A stretch of 64,000 nt of DNA from Paenibacillus albidus (GTDB lineage Bacteria > Bacillota > Bacilli > Paenibacillales > Paenibacillaceae). Below the pieces are notes generated by a model. It searched no databases. It worked only from the letters and a program-made list of their open reading frames with translations, and was not told where the DNA came from. The stretch covers positions 186,001 through 250,000 of the forward strand of contig NZ_BMKR01000003.1 of assembly GCF_014644435.1 (NCBI RefSeq), in the 5' to 3' direction. Shown piece after piece: positions 7,316 through 16,047 of this stretch. The number at the start of each line of letters is the position of its first letter. Positions within the stretch are counted from its first letter, which is position 1. Position numbers and translations under genes: made by a program.

Positions 7316-8387
7316 ATTCGCCACGATCCTGGCCGGCGGCGGCGGCACCCGATTCTGGCCGCTCTCGCGGCAGGAAATTCCGAAGCAGCTGCTGAATATC
7401 AGCGGCAATGATATCATGCTGAATGATACCATCGAACGTTTCAAAGGAATTATCCCTCAGGAAAATACCGTTATTGTCACGAACCGCACACAAGCGGTTC
7501 TGCTGGAGAGCATTATGCACAGCAGTGTGCTGAAGCATAATATTCTGATTGAACCTGTAGCGCGGAATACAGCCGCCAGCATCCTTTTTGCCGCCATGTC
7601 CATCGAGAAATCGCACGGAGATTCCTTAATGGTGGTGTTACCTTCCGATCATTATATAACGGATGAGACACAGTTCCGGCTGACGCTGGACGAGGCCTGT
7701 ACGGTCGCCATGGAGACGGACAATATCGTTACGATCGGCATTAAGCCAACCTTCGCTTCTACCGGCTACGGATATATTGCTTATGACCAAAAAGCTGTCT
7801 CTGCACAGCCTGTGGCCGTGTATGAGGTAGCCGAATTCGTGGAGAAGCCCAATTTCCAGAAAGCACAGGGCTATTTGGCTTCAGGTAATTATTTGTGGAA
7901 CAGCGGAATATTCATCTGGAAGACATCCGTGATTATAGAGCATTTCCAGCGTTATCTGCCGAGACTGTACAAGATGATGCTGCCGATTGGCGAGGCGCTG
8001 GGTACAGAGCAGGAGGCTGATGTTCTGGAATCCGTGTATCCGACGCTGCAAAATATTTCGATTGACTACGGCATTCTGGAGCGTTCCGATGAAGTCGTGG
8101 TGCTGTCCGGGCAATTCGGCTGGAATGATATCGGCAGCTGGGATGCGCTGGGCGCCATTTTCCCTCCCGATGATGAGGGCAACATTATCAAGGCCAATCA
8201 CATCGGTATTGATACGCGCCATTCGATCATCTATGGCAACGGCAGGCTGATTACGACTATTGGCGTCGAGGGTTTCATCATTGCGGATACTGGAGATGCG
8301 CTGCTCATCTGTCCCAAGGACAAAGCGCAGTCCGTTAAAGAGATTGTAGATTTACTGAAGGACAAAGGAATGACTGAATATATCTGA
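7308..8387 (+). CDS. manC: Mannose-1-phosphate guanylyltransferase
   Basis: The 359-residue enzyme makes GDP-mannose from mannose-1-phosphate and GTP. It has the nucleotidyltransferase signature GGGGTRFWPLSR with PKQ (about 10-27), VLPSDH, TGYGYI, VEKP and NSGIFIW, followed by the left-handed helix-like C-terminal part. The length fits the short monofunctional form without the phosphomannose isomerase domain. It overlaps the preceding gene by 8 bp and is followed by a strong terminator, so it closes the operon and presumably supplies donor to the GT4 and DUF1861 enzymes. Confidence 0.93.
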   Translation: MNKFATILAGGGGTRFWPLSRQEIPKQLLNISGNDIMLNDTIERFKGIIPQENTVIVTNRTQAVLLESIMHSSVLKHNILIEPVARNTAASILFAAMSIEKSHGDSLMVVLPSDHYITDETQFRLTLDEACTVAMETDNIVTIGIKPTFASTGYGYIAYDQKAVSAQPVAVYEVAEFVEKPNFQKAQGYLASGNYLWNSGIFIWKTSVIIEHFQRYLPRLYKMMLPIGEALGTEQEADVLESVYPTLQNISIDYGILERSDEVVVLSGQFGWNDIGSWDALGAIFPPDDEGNIIKANHIGIDTRHSIIYGNGRLITTIGVEGFIIADTGDALLICPKDKAQSVKEIVDLLKDKGMTEYI

Positions 8388-8402
8388 GCATAGATTTTTA
8401 AA

Positions 8403-8435
8403 AAACGGCCATCCCAGTTGCACGGATGGCCGTTT
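8403..8435. terminator. Bidirectional intrinsic terminator
   Basis: AAACGGCCATCC (8403-8414) pairs perfectly with GGATGGCCGTTT (8424-8435) across a 9-base loop. It ends the manC operon and the convergent minus-strand gene at 8437. Confidence 0.88.
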
Positions 8436-8436
8436 C

Positions 8437-8685
8437 TTATGTCCAGGCCCACAGAAATCCGTCCCGGTCCCAAGCGATTCTTCCGCCATGCAGCTTGCGG
8501 AAGGCTTTCTTTACGTCTTTGGACAAGGAGGCGTTGCCGTTCTCATTCACAAACACAAATTGCTCGCCAAAATTGGCCTTCACATATTCTATGGCAGCCG
8601 TCTGGTACAAGGTTCCTGTAAAGCGGATTTCCTTGACCATCCATTCCGCAACTTCCTGGGCGGTGGCCTCCGGCGTTTCTCCCAT
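8437..8685 (-). CDS. Small conserved protein (DUF6953-like)
   Basis: The 82-residue soluble protein (start ETPEATAQEVAEWMVKEI, end RIAWDRDGFLWAWT) resembles the small DUF6953 family found in Paenibacillus and Bacillus. The first half, with TLYQTAAIEYVKANFGEQFV, looks like a winged-helix-type fold, but no catalytic residues are evident. AAGGAG lies 9 bases before the ATG. It ends at the manC terminator and appears to be a single-gene unit. Function is unknown. Confidence 0.7.
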   Translation of the reverse strand: MGETPEATAQEVAEWMVKEIRFTGTLYQTAAIEYVKANFGEQFVFVNENGNASLSKDVKKAFRKLHGGRIAWDRDGFLWAWT

Positions 8686-8727
8686 AACATCCTGCTCCTT
8701 TTTACGCTTCGCTCCTGAAATTATGCC

Positions 8728-9048
8728 TTATACCGGGTATGTTGGGTGATCGTTGCGTGGCTTTTGCGCTGCGCTCACCATCAGCAGAATACCCGAAATC
8801 AAGTGCATTACCCAGCCCACAATAGGGATCCAAGCTATCAGGGAAGTCAAAATACCAACTACTGAGCCGTAAAAAGGCTCTCTGTTCTTAGAAGACAAAA
8901 TCAGTGTAATTAAATGCAGAATAAACATCAATCCCAGAGCACTATAGCCACTCCCAATGACCAGTGCGCCTCCCAAGAAAGGGATCGCCAATACAATTTC
9001 AAACGCCCCCGTAAGCCATTTCAATACTCTTGAACTACTCACAAACAT
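8728..9048 (-). CDS. Small four-span membrane protein
   Basis: The 106-residue protein has about four hydrophobic segments (around 10-30, 32-50, 58-75 and 78-95) and a polar C-terminal tail ending HPTYPV. A GGGGGA site precedes the ATG at 9048. Upstream on the minus strand is a perfect -10, TATAAT (9087-9082), without a good -35. It sits 42 bp upstream of the 8437-8685 gene on the same strand and could be cotranscribed with it. No family is recognised with confidence and no function is assigned. Confidence 0.65.
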   Translation of the reverse strand: MFVSSSRVLKWLTGAFEIVLAIPFLGGALVIGSGYSALGLMFILHLITLILSSKNREPFYGSVVGILTSLIAWIPIVGWVMHLISGILLMVSAAQKPRNDHPTYPV

Positions 9049-9184
9049 TCCCCCAGTAAGTGTAGGTAAAATATACTAATGATTATACATGGATACTTAA
9101 GCAACAACTACCATTTTATCTATTCCAACAAAAATATAATTTATTCCCAGCATCATTCGACATATTCTGCATAGATATCGGTGG

Positions 9185-10228
9185 TTAAGCACCTTCCCGC
9201 TCCAAATGCAGCAGCTGGGACGGGTCCAGGGCCAGTGTGACGTTATCTTTTTCCTGTATCCGCAGCCAGCGTCCGTCGTTCAACTGATCGACCGTCAAGC
9301 GGATACCGGCTGTGTCCACTGTCAGACGAATAATGTTGCCCAGCACCGATACGGAATGTACAGAACCGCCTGCCAAGATGCAGCCTTCGACCGCTTCCGT
9401 GCGTCCTTCCCCTTCCCGCAACAGCGTAATCGCTTCAGGACGGATGGCGAACCGGTCAGCTGTACTGTCGACGTTCCGGAACAGCAGCAGCGCCTCCGCC
9501 CGGGTCAAAACGTTGTAGCTGCCCATGAAACGGGCAACAAATTCGGTGCGCGGCGCTGTGTAAAGCGCCTCCGGTGAACCGTCCTGCACAATACGGCCTT
9601 GATTCATGATGCAGATCCGGTCCGACAGAATGAGCGCTTCCTCCTGGTCATGTGTGACGAATAATGTTGTCATGCGAAGCCGTTTTTGAATCTCACGGAT
9701 CTCTGCCCGGAGATTCTTGCGGATTTTGGCGTCCAAGGCGCTCAGCGGTTCATCCAGCAGCAGCACTTTGGGCTGCACGGCCAACGACCGGGCCAAGGCA
9801 ACCCGCTGCTGCTGTCCACCGGACAGAGACTGCGGATAGACATCATGTTTCTCTTCTAAATCGACCAGAGCCAGCAGCTCCTCACAGCGGCTGCGCCGCG
9901 CCGGTCTGGCGATTCCGCGCATCTTCATTCCGTACTCCACGTTCTCGCTGACGGTCAGATTGGGGAACAGCGCATAGGACTGAAAGACCATGCCGACCTG
10001 TCTGCTGCGGGGCGGCTGCTTCGCAAGATCCTTATTCTCCAGCAGGATCCGGCCGCCATCCAGTTCGGCTAGACCGGCAATACAGCGCAGCAGAGTGCTT
10101 TTCCCACAGCCGGAGGGCCCCAGCAGCGTTACGAGCTCGCCCTCACGAATGCTCAGATCTACGTGGTCCAGCACACGGGTCTCCCCGAACATTTTCCGCA
10201 CACCCTGCAGCTGCAAATAATCGTTCAT
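9185..10228 (-). CDS. ABC importer ATP-binding protein (PotA/AfuC type)
   Basis: The 347-residue ATPase has Walker A GPSGCGKST (about 37-45), signature LSGGQQQRVALARSL, Walker B VLLLDEPLSALD and a C-terminal TOBE-type domain (about 240-340). These are features of CUT1/polyamine/iron-type importers. It starts at 10228, overlapping the second permease stop in an ATGA arrangement with AGGAGAGGTGAGC upstream. It is the last gene of a four-gene operon (binding protein, two permeases, ATPase) and energises import. Confidence 0.88.
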   Translation of the reverse strand: MNDYLQLQGVRKMFGETRVLDHVDLSIREGELVTLLGPSGCGKSTLLRCIAGLAELDGGRILLENKDLAKQPPRSRQVGMVFQSYALFPNLTVSENVEYGMKMRGIARPARRSRCEELLALVDLEEKHDVYPQSLSGGQQQRVALARSLAVQPKVLLLDEPLSALDAKIRKNLRAEIREIQKRLRMTTLFVTHDQEEALILSDRICIMNQGRIVQDGSPEALYTAPRTEFVARFMGSYNVLTRAEALLLFRNVDSTADRFAIRPEAITLLREGEGRTEAVEGCILAGGSVHSVSVLGNIIRLTVDTAGIRLTVDQLNDGRWLRIQEKDNVTLALDPSQLLHLEREGA

Positions 10229-11028
10229 TTGCTCACCTCTCCTCCCATTCTTCGGCCAAGCTTCATAAGCACCATGGACAACATGAGAATAAACACGAAA
10301 TAAGAGATGGCGATGGCACTGGCCAGATGCCCGCTTTCCCCCACCCGCTGGTACAGATAGACCTGAATAGTCTTGATATGTCCTCCGACCAGCATATTGG
10401 TCAGCACAAACTCGCCAAATAGAACAGAAAAGGACAAGAGGGAGGAGACGATAATTCCAGGCCAAATATTGGGCAAAATCACGGTCAGAAAAGCTGTCCG
10501 CCGCCGGGCACCCAGCAGTTCAGCCGCTTGCAGCAGTTCTACGGCTGAAACGGTCAGCAGACTATTCCGGATTCCCTGATACATATAAGGAAGTATGACG
10601 ACGAAGTAGGCTCCGACCAGCAAATAAGCGGTTCCGGCAATATCGAGCGGCCCTGAAGAATACGTGCGGATAAGCCCGACTGCCGCTACGACACCGGGCA
10701 CAGCATAAGGCAGAACCACAAGCCCTTTCATGAAATGCTCCCAATGCGGGAAATAGACTGTAATGGCAAATACCGCAGGCAGCATGACAACCAGGCTCAG
10801 CGCCACGCTGATCAGGCATAAATACAAAGAGGTCCACAGCGCCGACAGGAAACGGAGATCCCCCAGCAGCTCGCTGAACCAGCTAAAAGTCCAGGCCGTG
10901 GGCAGCAGGCTGTCCTGCCAATCCCGGGCCAGGGCGTAGAGCCCCGTTGCCAGCAGAGGGAGCAGCAGATATGCCATGAACAGCAGCATCACAATACGCG
11001 GGGCAAAGCCCGCTTTTCGTATATTCAT
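10225..11028 (-). CDS. ABC importer permease 2 (PotC/PhnV-like)
   Basis: The 267-residue inner-membrane protein has about six spans and the cytoplasmic EAA loop LLQAAELLGARRRTAFLTVI that docks on the ATPase. It overlaps the ATPase gene by 4 bp at its end and permease 1 by 4 bp at its start, which indicates tight translational coupling. It forms the channel with permease 1. Confidence 0.87.
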   Translation of the reverse strand: MNIRKAGFAPRIVMLLFMAYLLLPLLATGLYALARDWQDSLLPTAWTFSWFSELLGDLRFLSALWTSLYLCLISVALSLVVMLPAVFAITVYFPHWEHFMKGLVVLPYAVPGVVAAVGLIRTYSSGPLDIAGTAYLLVGAYFVVILPYMYQGIRNSLLTVSAVELLQAAELLGARRRTAFLTVILPNIWPGIIVSSLLSFSVLFGEFVLTNMLVGGHIKTIQVYLYQRVGESGHLASAIAISYFVFILMLSMVLMKLGRRMGGEVSK

Positions 11029-11948
11029 TGGCCCAGCTCCTTCCGGACGGCTGGCCTTAGCCGGAGTGAAACCTTGCCGTTCGAGCCTGTCTTGGCCGCC
11101 GGTCCGAATCCGAAACTCTCTGCATGCCTCGCCATCCGTTGATTCAGATAAACGGCAAGCAGCGTGGTCAGGGCCAGCAGGACCGCCAAAGTACTGCCCA
11201 TTTGCGGCTGGGTAACTACATCGCCCGCAACCAGGGCGCCGATCCGCACAGCCAGCAGATTATAATTGCCGCCGACCAGAGCATAGGCTGTGGCATAAGC
11301 CCCCATGGCATTGGCGAACAAAATGCCTAGCGTGCCAAAGATGGCCGGAGCCAGAATCGGCAGGCCGATGGTCTTCCAGAACTGCCAGCGGCCCGCTCCC
11401 AGCAAAGCCGCCGCCTCCCTCCACTGCTCCCTGATCCCGTAGAACGAGGGATACAGCAGCAGTAAAGCCAGCGGAGCCTGGAAGTAGATGTAGACGAGTA
11501 CCAGCCCGGACCAGCTGTACAGATTGAAATCGCCGAAGATATCCCAGCCCCACTGCTTAAACAGCAATGTGAATACTCCATTGTTGCCAAGCAGAATAAT
11601 GTAGGCAAAGGCCAGCGGAACACCGGCAAAATTGGAGGTCATATTCGTCAGCATAAGCAGCCGGTCCCGCACCCTGGAAGTAAAGCGGGTAATGCAATAC
11701 GCGCACAACAACCCGGCAGCAATGCCAATCAGGCTGGAGGTGATGGAGATCAGCAGGCTGTTTTTGATCGCCTGCATATAATAGGCGCTTTGCAGGGCGT
11801 GCAGATAATTGCCCAGTGTAAAGCCGGTCCCGTCCTCTTGGCGGAAGCTGCCTGCCAGCATGGATACTGCAGGCACAAGCTGAAAGGCCAGCACCATCAG
11901 CAGAAAGGGGAGCAGGGCCAGAATAACGCCGCGGTTTCTTGGTTTCAT
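11025..11948 (-). CDS. ABC importer permease 1 (PotB/PhnU-like)
   Basis: The 307-residue inner-membrane protein has six or so spans and the EAA loop WREAAALLGAGRWQFWKTIG. A basic C-terminal extension of about 35 residues follows the last span. It partners permease 2. The gene begins 77 bp downstream of the binding-protein gene. It is an ordinary type I ABC importer subunit; the substrate is decided by the binding protein. Confidence 0.87.
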   Translation of the reverse strand: MKPRNRGVILALLPFLLMVLAFQLVPAVSMLAGSFRQEDGTGFTLGNYLHALQSAYYMQAIKNSLLISITSSLIGIAAGLLCAYCITRFTSRVRDRLLMLTNMTSNFAGVPLAFAYIILLGNNGVFTLLFKQWGWDIFGDFNLYSWSGLVLVYIYFQAPLALLLLYPSFYGIREQWREAAALLGAGRWQFWKTIGLPILAPAIFGTLGILFANAMGAYATAYALVGGNYNLLAVRIGALVAGDVVTQPQMGSTLAVLLALTTLLAVYLNQRMARHAESFGFGPAAKTGSNGKVSLRLRPAVRKELGQ

Positions 11949-12025
11949 CGTATACGCTCCTCAGGGCCGAATCGAACAGCGGACGCTTTCGGCATAAAGA
12001 CGAAGGCGCCCGCTGTTTTTAATGC

Positions 12026-13138
12026 CTAGTTCAAATGCACAAGCACCCGTTCCTGCCACAACTGCGGAATGCTTTTGGCTGTCTCTTCCCAAGCCTTGTA
12101 GTCTGCGACAGGTTTCGCGTTGATATATTCATCTGCCGGCAGCAGCTTGGCGGCCACATCGTCGGGCAGCAGTACATTGTCGCGGATTGGACGGGCGTAA
12201 CCTTTAGCCAGATTAATCTGTCCGGCATCGCTCAGAATATATTCACGCGTAAGCTTGGCTGCGTTGGGGTGCGGCGCCCATTTGTTGATGAGGGTCGCAT
12301 ACCCGCTCACGACACTGCCCTCCTGCGGAATCGTCACCGCGAAGCCGTCCTTGTTGATTTGATCCCTGTAGTTCAGCGCATTGAAATCCCACAGCAACGT
12401 GACCTCTACTTCACCCTTCTCAATATTGGCCAGCGAAGCTTCTGCATTGGAGAGCCGCCCCTTCTTGGCCAGCTCCTCGAAAAAAGCGAGCCCCGGTTCG
12501 ATATTCGACTCATCGCCGCCGAAGGCCATCGCCGCCGCAAGAACCGCCATCTGGGCCTGCGCCGCTTTGGTTACATCACCGACGATGATCTTGTAGTCGC
12601 CATTCTTCAAATCCTCCCAGCTCTTGGGAGGACTCCCGACAAGCTTGGTGTTCGTCAGCAAGGAAATCGTGCCTTGATAACCAACGATCCAGTGGCCGTC
12701 AGCATCTTTGGCCCAGCCCGGAATCTCGTCCCAGTAAGAGGTCTTATACGGCTGCGTAACTCCCTTATCCACCGCCACTGGACCAAAGGCGATCCCGACG
12801 TCCCCGATATCGGCGGTCGGTTTATCCTGTTCCGCCTCAAACTTGGCAATCTCTTCTGCACTCGACATATCTGTATCTGAATGTGCCAGACCGTATTTGC
12901 TGTTCACATCCGCCCAGGTATCCTTCCAGTTGGCCCAGGAGTCCGGCATCCCGACACTGACCACGCTGCCCTCTTCCTTAGCTTTGGCCTCAATCTCGGT
13001 TAGAGTAAGCTCGGGGTTTCCCGCATTTCCGTTCGTTTGATCAGCCTTGGCTTCCGAATTCCCGCAAGCAGCAAGCAACAGGACGAGCAAGGATAGCGCA
13101 AGAACAGTCAACTGGTATTTCCTGAATTCTTTTATCAT
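12026..13138 (-). CDS. ABC importer substrate-binding lipoprotein (AfuA/PhnS-like)
   Basis: The 370-residue lipoprotein has a basic N terminus, hydrophobic segment and lipobox LLAAC (Cys25), then a periplasmic-binding-protein type II fold (VSVGMPDSWANWKDT, HWIVGYQGTISLLTNTKL, VTLLWDFNALNY). It is of the COG1840-like group that binds Fe3+, thiamine, polyamine or phosphonate-type ligands. The gene leads the operon, followed by two permeases and the ATPase. No metabolic gene in the operon reveals the substrate. The 260 bp upstream hold a terminator and no convincing operator. Confidence 0.82.
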   Translation of the reverse strand: MIKEFRKYQLTVLALSLLVLLLAACGNSEAKADQTNGNAGNPELTLTEIEAKAKEEGSVVSVGMPDSWANWKDTWADVNSKYGLAHSDTDMSSAEEIAKFEAEQDKPTADIGDVGIAFGPVAVDKGVTQPYKTSYWDEIPGWAKDADGHWIVGYQGTISLLTNTKLVGSPPKSWEDLKNGDYKIIVGDVTKAAQAQMAVLAAAMAFGGDESNIEPGLAFFEELAKKGRLSNAEASLANIEKGEVEVTLLWDFNALNYRDQINKDGFAVTIPQEGSVVSGYATLINKWAPHPNAAKLTREYILSDAGQINLAKGYARPIRDNVLLPDDVAAKLLPADEYINAKPVADYKAWEETAKSIPQLWQERVLVHLN

Positions 13139-13337
13139 CGTTTCCCCTTCACTCCTATTTCTTATTGTGGGCTTTCCCTGTGATCCAAGCTGTCTCTACC
13201 CTACTGAAGTATAGGAAGGCACTGTTTACGGGGAATTAAGGGAAATAGGAATATTTGTAAAACAGAGCGGGGAATGTAAAGCTGTAGTTGCAGGAGATTT
13301 CGCCCGCTGGCGGGGCTGGGAGATCGGATGCCAGCAT

Positions 13338-13365
13338 GAAAAAGCTGCCTGAATCCAGGCAGCTT
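13338..13365 (-). terminator. Intrinsic terminator of the aryl-sulfate/sulfonate operon
   Basis: AAGCTGCCTG and CAGGCAGCTT (13342-13351 and 13356-13365) pair perfectly around a 4-base loop. On the minus strand the hairpin is followed by TTTTT, so it ends the operon whose last gene stops at 13398. Confidence 0.85.
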
Positions 13366-13397
13366 CCATTCTGATCCTTACCTGCATCCTCACTCCC

Positions 13398-14174
13398 TTA
13401 CCTTCTCTTCGCCGCAACACTGACTACGCCGTAGCGGTACAGTACTTTTTTACCGAACCAGTTGAAGACCCGGTCTGTAAAAAAACCCATGAATCCCAGG
13501 CAGAACAGGCCAACAAAAATCCAGTCCGTGCGGAAGAACAGCCGCGAGTTCCAGATCAGATAGCCTACCCCTTCGTTCGAGGCAATCATCTCCGCACCGA
13601 TAATCGCCATATAAGAGGTGCCCATAGCCAGCCGGACCCCGGTGAAAATATAGGGGATCGTCGCAGGCACGATCACATGCAGCAGAATCTGCCACTCGCT
13701 GGCGCCCATGCTGTGGGCAGAACGGATTTTGTCATCCTCGACTGACATCACACCCGTCAGGGTGTTCAGCACCACGATAAAGAAGGTGGCATACATAATC
13801 AGCGCGATTTTGGACTGCTCTCCAATGCCAAACCAGACCAGGAACAGCGTGATAAAAGCGATGGGCGGAATGAAGCGGATAAAATTCAGAAACGGCTCCG
13901 CAAAGATGCGGATTACATTCACCTTCCCGATGATCAGCCCTACGGGGATCGCGATTAGACTGCCAAGTACCCAGCCCACGAGCACCCGGTAAAAGCTGAT
14001 GCCGATGTACTGCATCAATGTCCCGTCCTCCAGCAGCTCACGGCCGCCGAGCAGCGTGGTCCAGGGTCCCGGGATGACATCGGGTCCGTAGATAACGGCG
14101 CCAAGCTGCCAAATGCAGAGCGCAGCCAGCCACAGCAAAGTGACGGACACCCATTTTTTCTCGACCCATTTCAT
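13398..14174 (-). CDS. ABC transporter permease (SsuC/TauC-like)
   Basis: The 258-residue inner-membrane protein has about six spans and the conserved cytoplasmic loop SAHSMGASEWQILLHVIVPAT of the sulfonate/nitrate/taurine permease family. It is the last gene of a minus-strand operon with an ATPase, a binding lipoprotein, an aryl-sulfotransferase-like gene and a MarR regulator. A single permease gene suggests a homodimeric channel, as in SsuABC. Start 14174 has a weak GGGGGC site. Confidence 0.88.
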   Translation of the reverse strand: MKWVEKKWVSVTLLWLAALCIWQLGAVIYGPDVIPGPWTTLLGGRELLEDGTLMQYIGISFYRVLVGWVLGSLIAIPVGLIIGKVNVIRIFAEPFLNFIRFIPPIAFITLFLVWFGIGEQSKIALIMYATFFIVVLNTLTGVMSVEDDKIRSAHSMGASEWQILLHVIVPATIPYIFTGVRLAMGTSYMAIIGAEMIASNEGVGYLIWNSRLFFRTDWIFVGLFCLGFMGFFTDRVFNWFGKKVLYRYGVVSVAAKRR

Positions 14175-14214
14175 GATGTGTTGCCCCCAATCTTATCCTT
14201 CGTAATTCATCCTG

Positions 14215-14994
14215 TTATTCTTCAAAATGGCTCTGAATCCGGTTATAGAGCGCGTAGAATTCCGACGCAGCCACATCCCGCGGGTAGGCCAGCGTATTGT
14301 CGTAAATATCGGTGATATTAGAGGACGGACCTACTGACATAATGCCGATTCGCTCCCCGAGCAACAGCGCTTCCTGAATATCATGCGTTACAAAAATAAC
14401 CGTCTTATGCGTCTCCCGCCAGATCTGCACAAGTTCCTTTTGCATCGTGCGGCGGGTCATGGCATCCAGGGCACCGAACGGCTCATCCATGAGCAGAATT
14501 GCCGGATCATTGGCGAGCACCCTGGCCAGCTGCACACGCTGCTTCATGCCGCCCGACAATTCCTTCGGAAATTTCTCCTCGTGTCCGTTCAATCCAACCA
14601 GCCCGATATAACGGTCTGAGACGGATCGCCTTTCGGAGCGCGGCATTTTCTTCATCCGCAATCCAAACTCCACATTCTCACGCACGGTCAACCAGGGGAA
14701 AAGCGATGAGTCTGCCTGCTGGAACACAACCGCCCGGTCGCTGCCCGGCTTATTTACCTCGGTATTGCCTACCCGCAGCCGCCCCCCGGATTTGGAGACA
14801 AATCCGGCGATCATATTCAGCAGCGTGGACTTGCCGCAGCCGCTTGGCCCCAGCAGCACGAAGAATTCTCCGCCGCGGATGACCAGGTTCACATCCTTGA
14901 TAATGTAATGCACATCTGTAACCGCGGCTCCCACGTTATAGCTTTTGCGGAGCTGTTCAATATGAATAGTGTGCGAAGTGGCAGGCAGACTCAT
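14215..14994 (-). CDS. ABC transporter ATP-binding protein (SsuB/TauB-like)
   Basis: The 259-residue ATPase has Walker A GPSGCGKST (about 49-57), signature LSGGMKQRVQLARVL, Walker B ILLMDEPFGALD and H-loop VTHDIQEALLLG. The short length without a TOBE domain fits the SsuB/TauB group. It lies 40 bp upstream of its permease and 13 bp downstream of the binding-protein gene. Confidence 0.9.
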   Translation of the reverse strand: MSLPATSHTIHIEQLRKSYNVGAAVTDVHYIIKDVNLVIRGGEFFVLLGPSGCGKSTLLNMIAGFVSKSGGRLRVGNTEVNKPGSDRAVVFQQADSSLFPWLTVRENVEFGLRMKKMPRSERRSVSDRYIGLVGLNGHEEKFPKELSGGMKQRVQLARVLANDPAILLMDEPFGALDAMTRRTMQKELVQIWRETHKTVIFVTHDIQEALLLGERIGIMSVGPSSNITDIYDNTLAYPRDVAASEFYALYNRIQSHFEE

Positions 14995-15007
14995 ATGGAT
15001 CCTCCTC

Positions 15008-16036
15008 CTATTTCTGATACGTAGCTTCTTCCGGCAGCGCCTGCTTGAGCGCCGCCAGATTCAGCTTACTGTCCAAATCGAACTCCTGGGCAATGATGCC
15101 TGTGTCCACCATATATTTCTTCTGATTCGCCAGACTGTCGTAAGCCGCCTGTGAGAATCCCAGATGCCACGGGTTGTTCGGCAGATCCTTCAGCGTGGCC
15201 TCCTTCGGCTGCTTCACTTCCTTGAACATCAGATCAGCCACCTCTTCCGGGTGCTCCTGGGCGTAAGTTCCCGCTTCGTCCACAGCTGCGAGAAAGGCGG
15301 CCACGCCATCCGGGTTCTGCTTCAGAAATTCATCGCTTGTCACAATCCCCATCCCCAGCCGCACATTGGTCTTGGACATATCGGTAAGCTCATGCACGCC
15401 GTCAAGGGCCAGCAGCTTATCTGTGAGCGCCGAGCCGCTGAACCAAGCCGCGTCCACGTCACCTTGCTTCAAGGCAATATAAGCTTCGTCAAAAGCGCCC
15501 TGGCCGGTCAACGTCACAGTGCTCAAAGCGATTTTGTTCTCCTTCAAATACTCATCCCATAGGTAAGGAAGGAACGTGCCCCGCATAAAGCTCAGGTTCT
15601 TGCCCGCCAGGTCGCCGGGCTGCTGAATCTCATCCCGCACATACAACTTCCAGGACGAGGCCGCAGCATCCGTAGCCAGACCCGCCGAGGCAATGATCGA
15701 ATACTCCCCCTTGGCAACTGCGTTCAACAGCGGGAAATCGGCTCCAAAAGCAACATCGACCTGCTTAATGAAGAGCGCATTTACTCCTTCAGCTGGTGTA
15801 CCGAAATTTAATAATTCAGCCTCAATGCCATGTTTGGCAAAAATCCCTTGATCCACCGCAATGCGGAACGTCGGATTGGTGTTGATATCGGCCACCCTGA
15901 TTTTAAGTGCCGCTTGCGCTGCATCGGCCGTGTCCCCGGACGGGACAGCATCTCCCTTGGAGCTGCACCCTGCCACAAGGATCGTAAGTGATAGGGATAA
16001 GAGCAGAAGCCCGGTATGGATGAATGTTTTTTTCAT
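15008..16036 (-). CDS. ABC substrate-binding lipoprotein (SsuA/TauA-like)
   Basis: The 342-residue lipoprotein has lipobox LVAGC (Cys24) and a type II binding-protein fold of the NMT1/SsuA family (RVADINTNPTFRIAVDQGIF, GVNALFIKQVDVAFGADFPL). The start at 16036 is preferred over 16051 because GAGGTGG lies 6 bases upstream and the signal peptide then begins MKKTF. The gene start overlaps slightly with the preceding sulfotransferase region (stop 16048). Gene order suggests that it binds an organosulfur compound such as an aryl sulfate or sulfonate; this is inference. Confidence 0.85.
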   Translation of the reverse strand: MKKTFIHTGLLLLSLSLTILVAGCSSKGDAVPSGDTADAAQAALKIRVADINTNPTFRIAVDQGIFAKHGIEAELLNFGTPAEGVNALFIKQVDVAFGADFPLLNAVAKGEYSIIASAGLATDAAASSWKLYVRDEIQQPGDLAGKNLSFMRGTFLPYLWDEYLKENKIALSTVTLTGQGAFDEAYIALKQGDVDAAWFSGSALTDKLLALDGVHELTDMSKTNVRLGMGIVTSDEFLKQNPDGVAAFLAAVDEAGTYAQEHPEEVADLMFKEVKQPKEATLKDLPNNPWHLGFSQAAYDSLANQKKYMVDTGIIAQEFDLDSKLNLAALKQALPEEATYQK

Positions 16037-16047
16037 GCGGAACCACC

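Noticed and set aside
12035..12880. 281-codon plus-strand frame
   Set aside because: Antisense to the binding-protein gene with signal peptide and family motifs.
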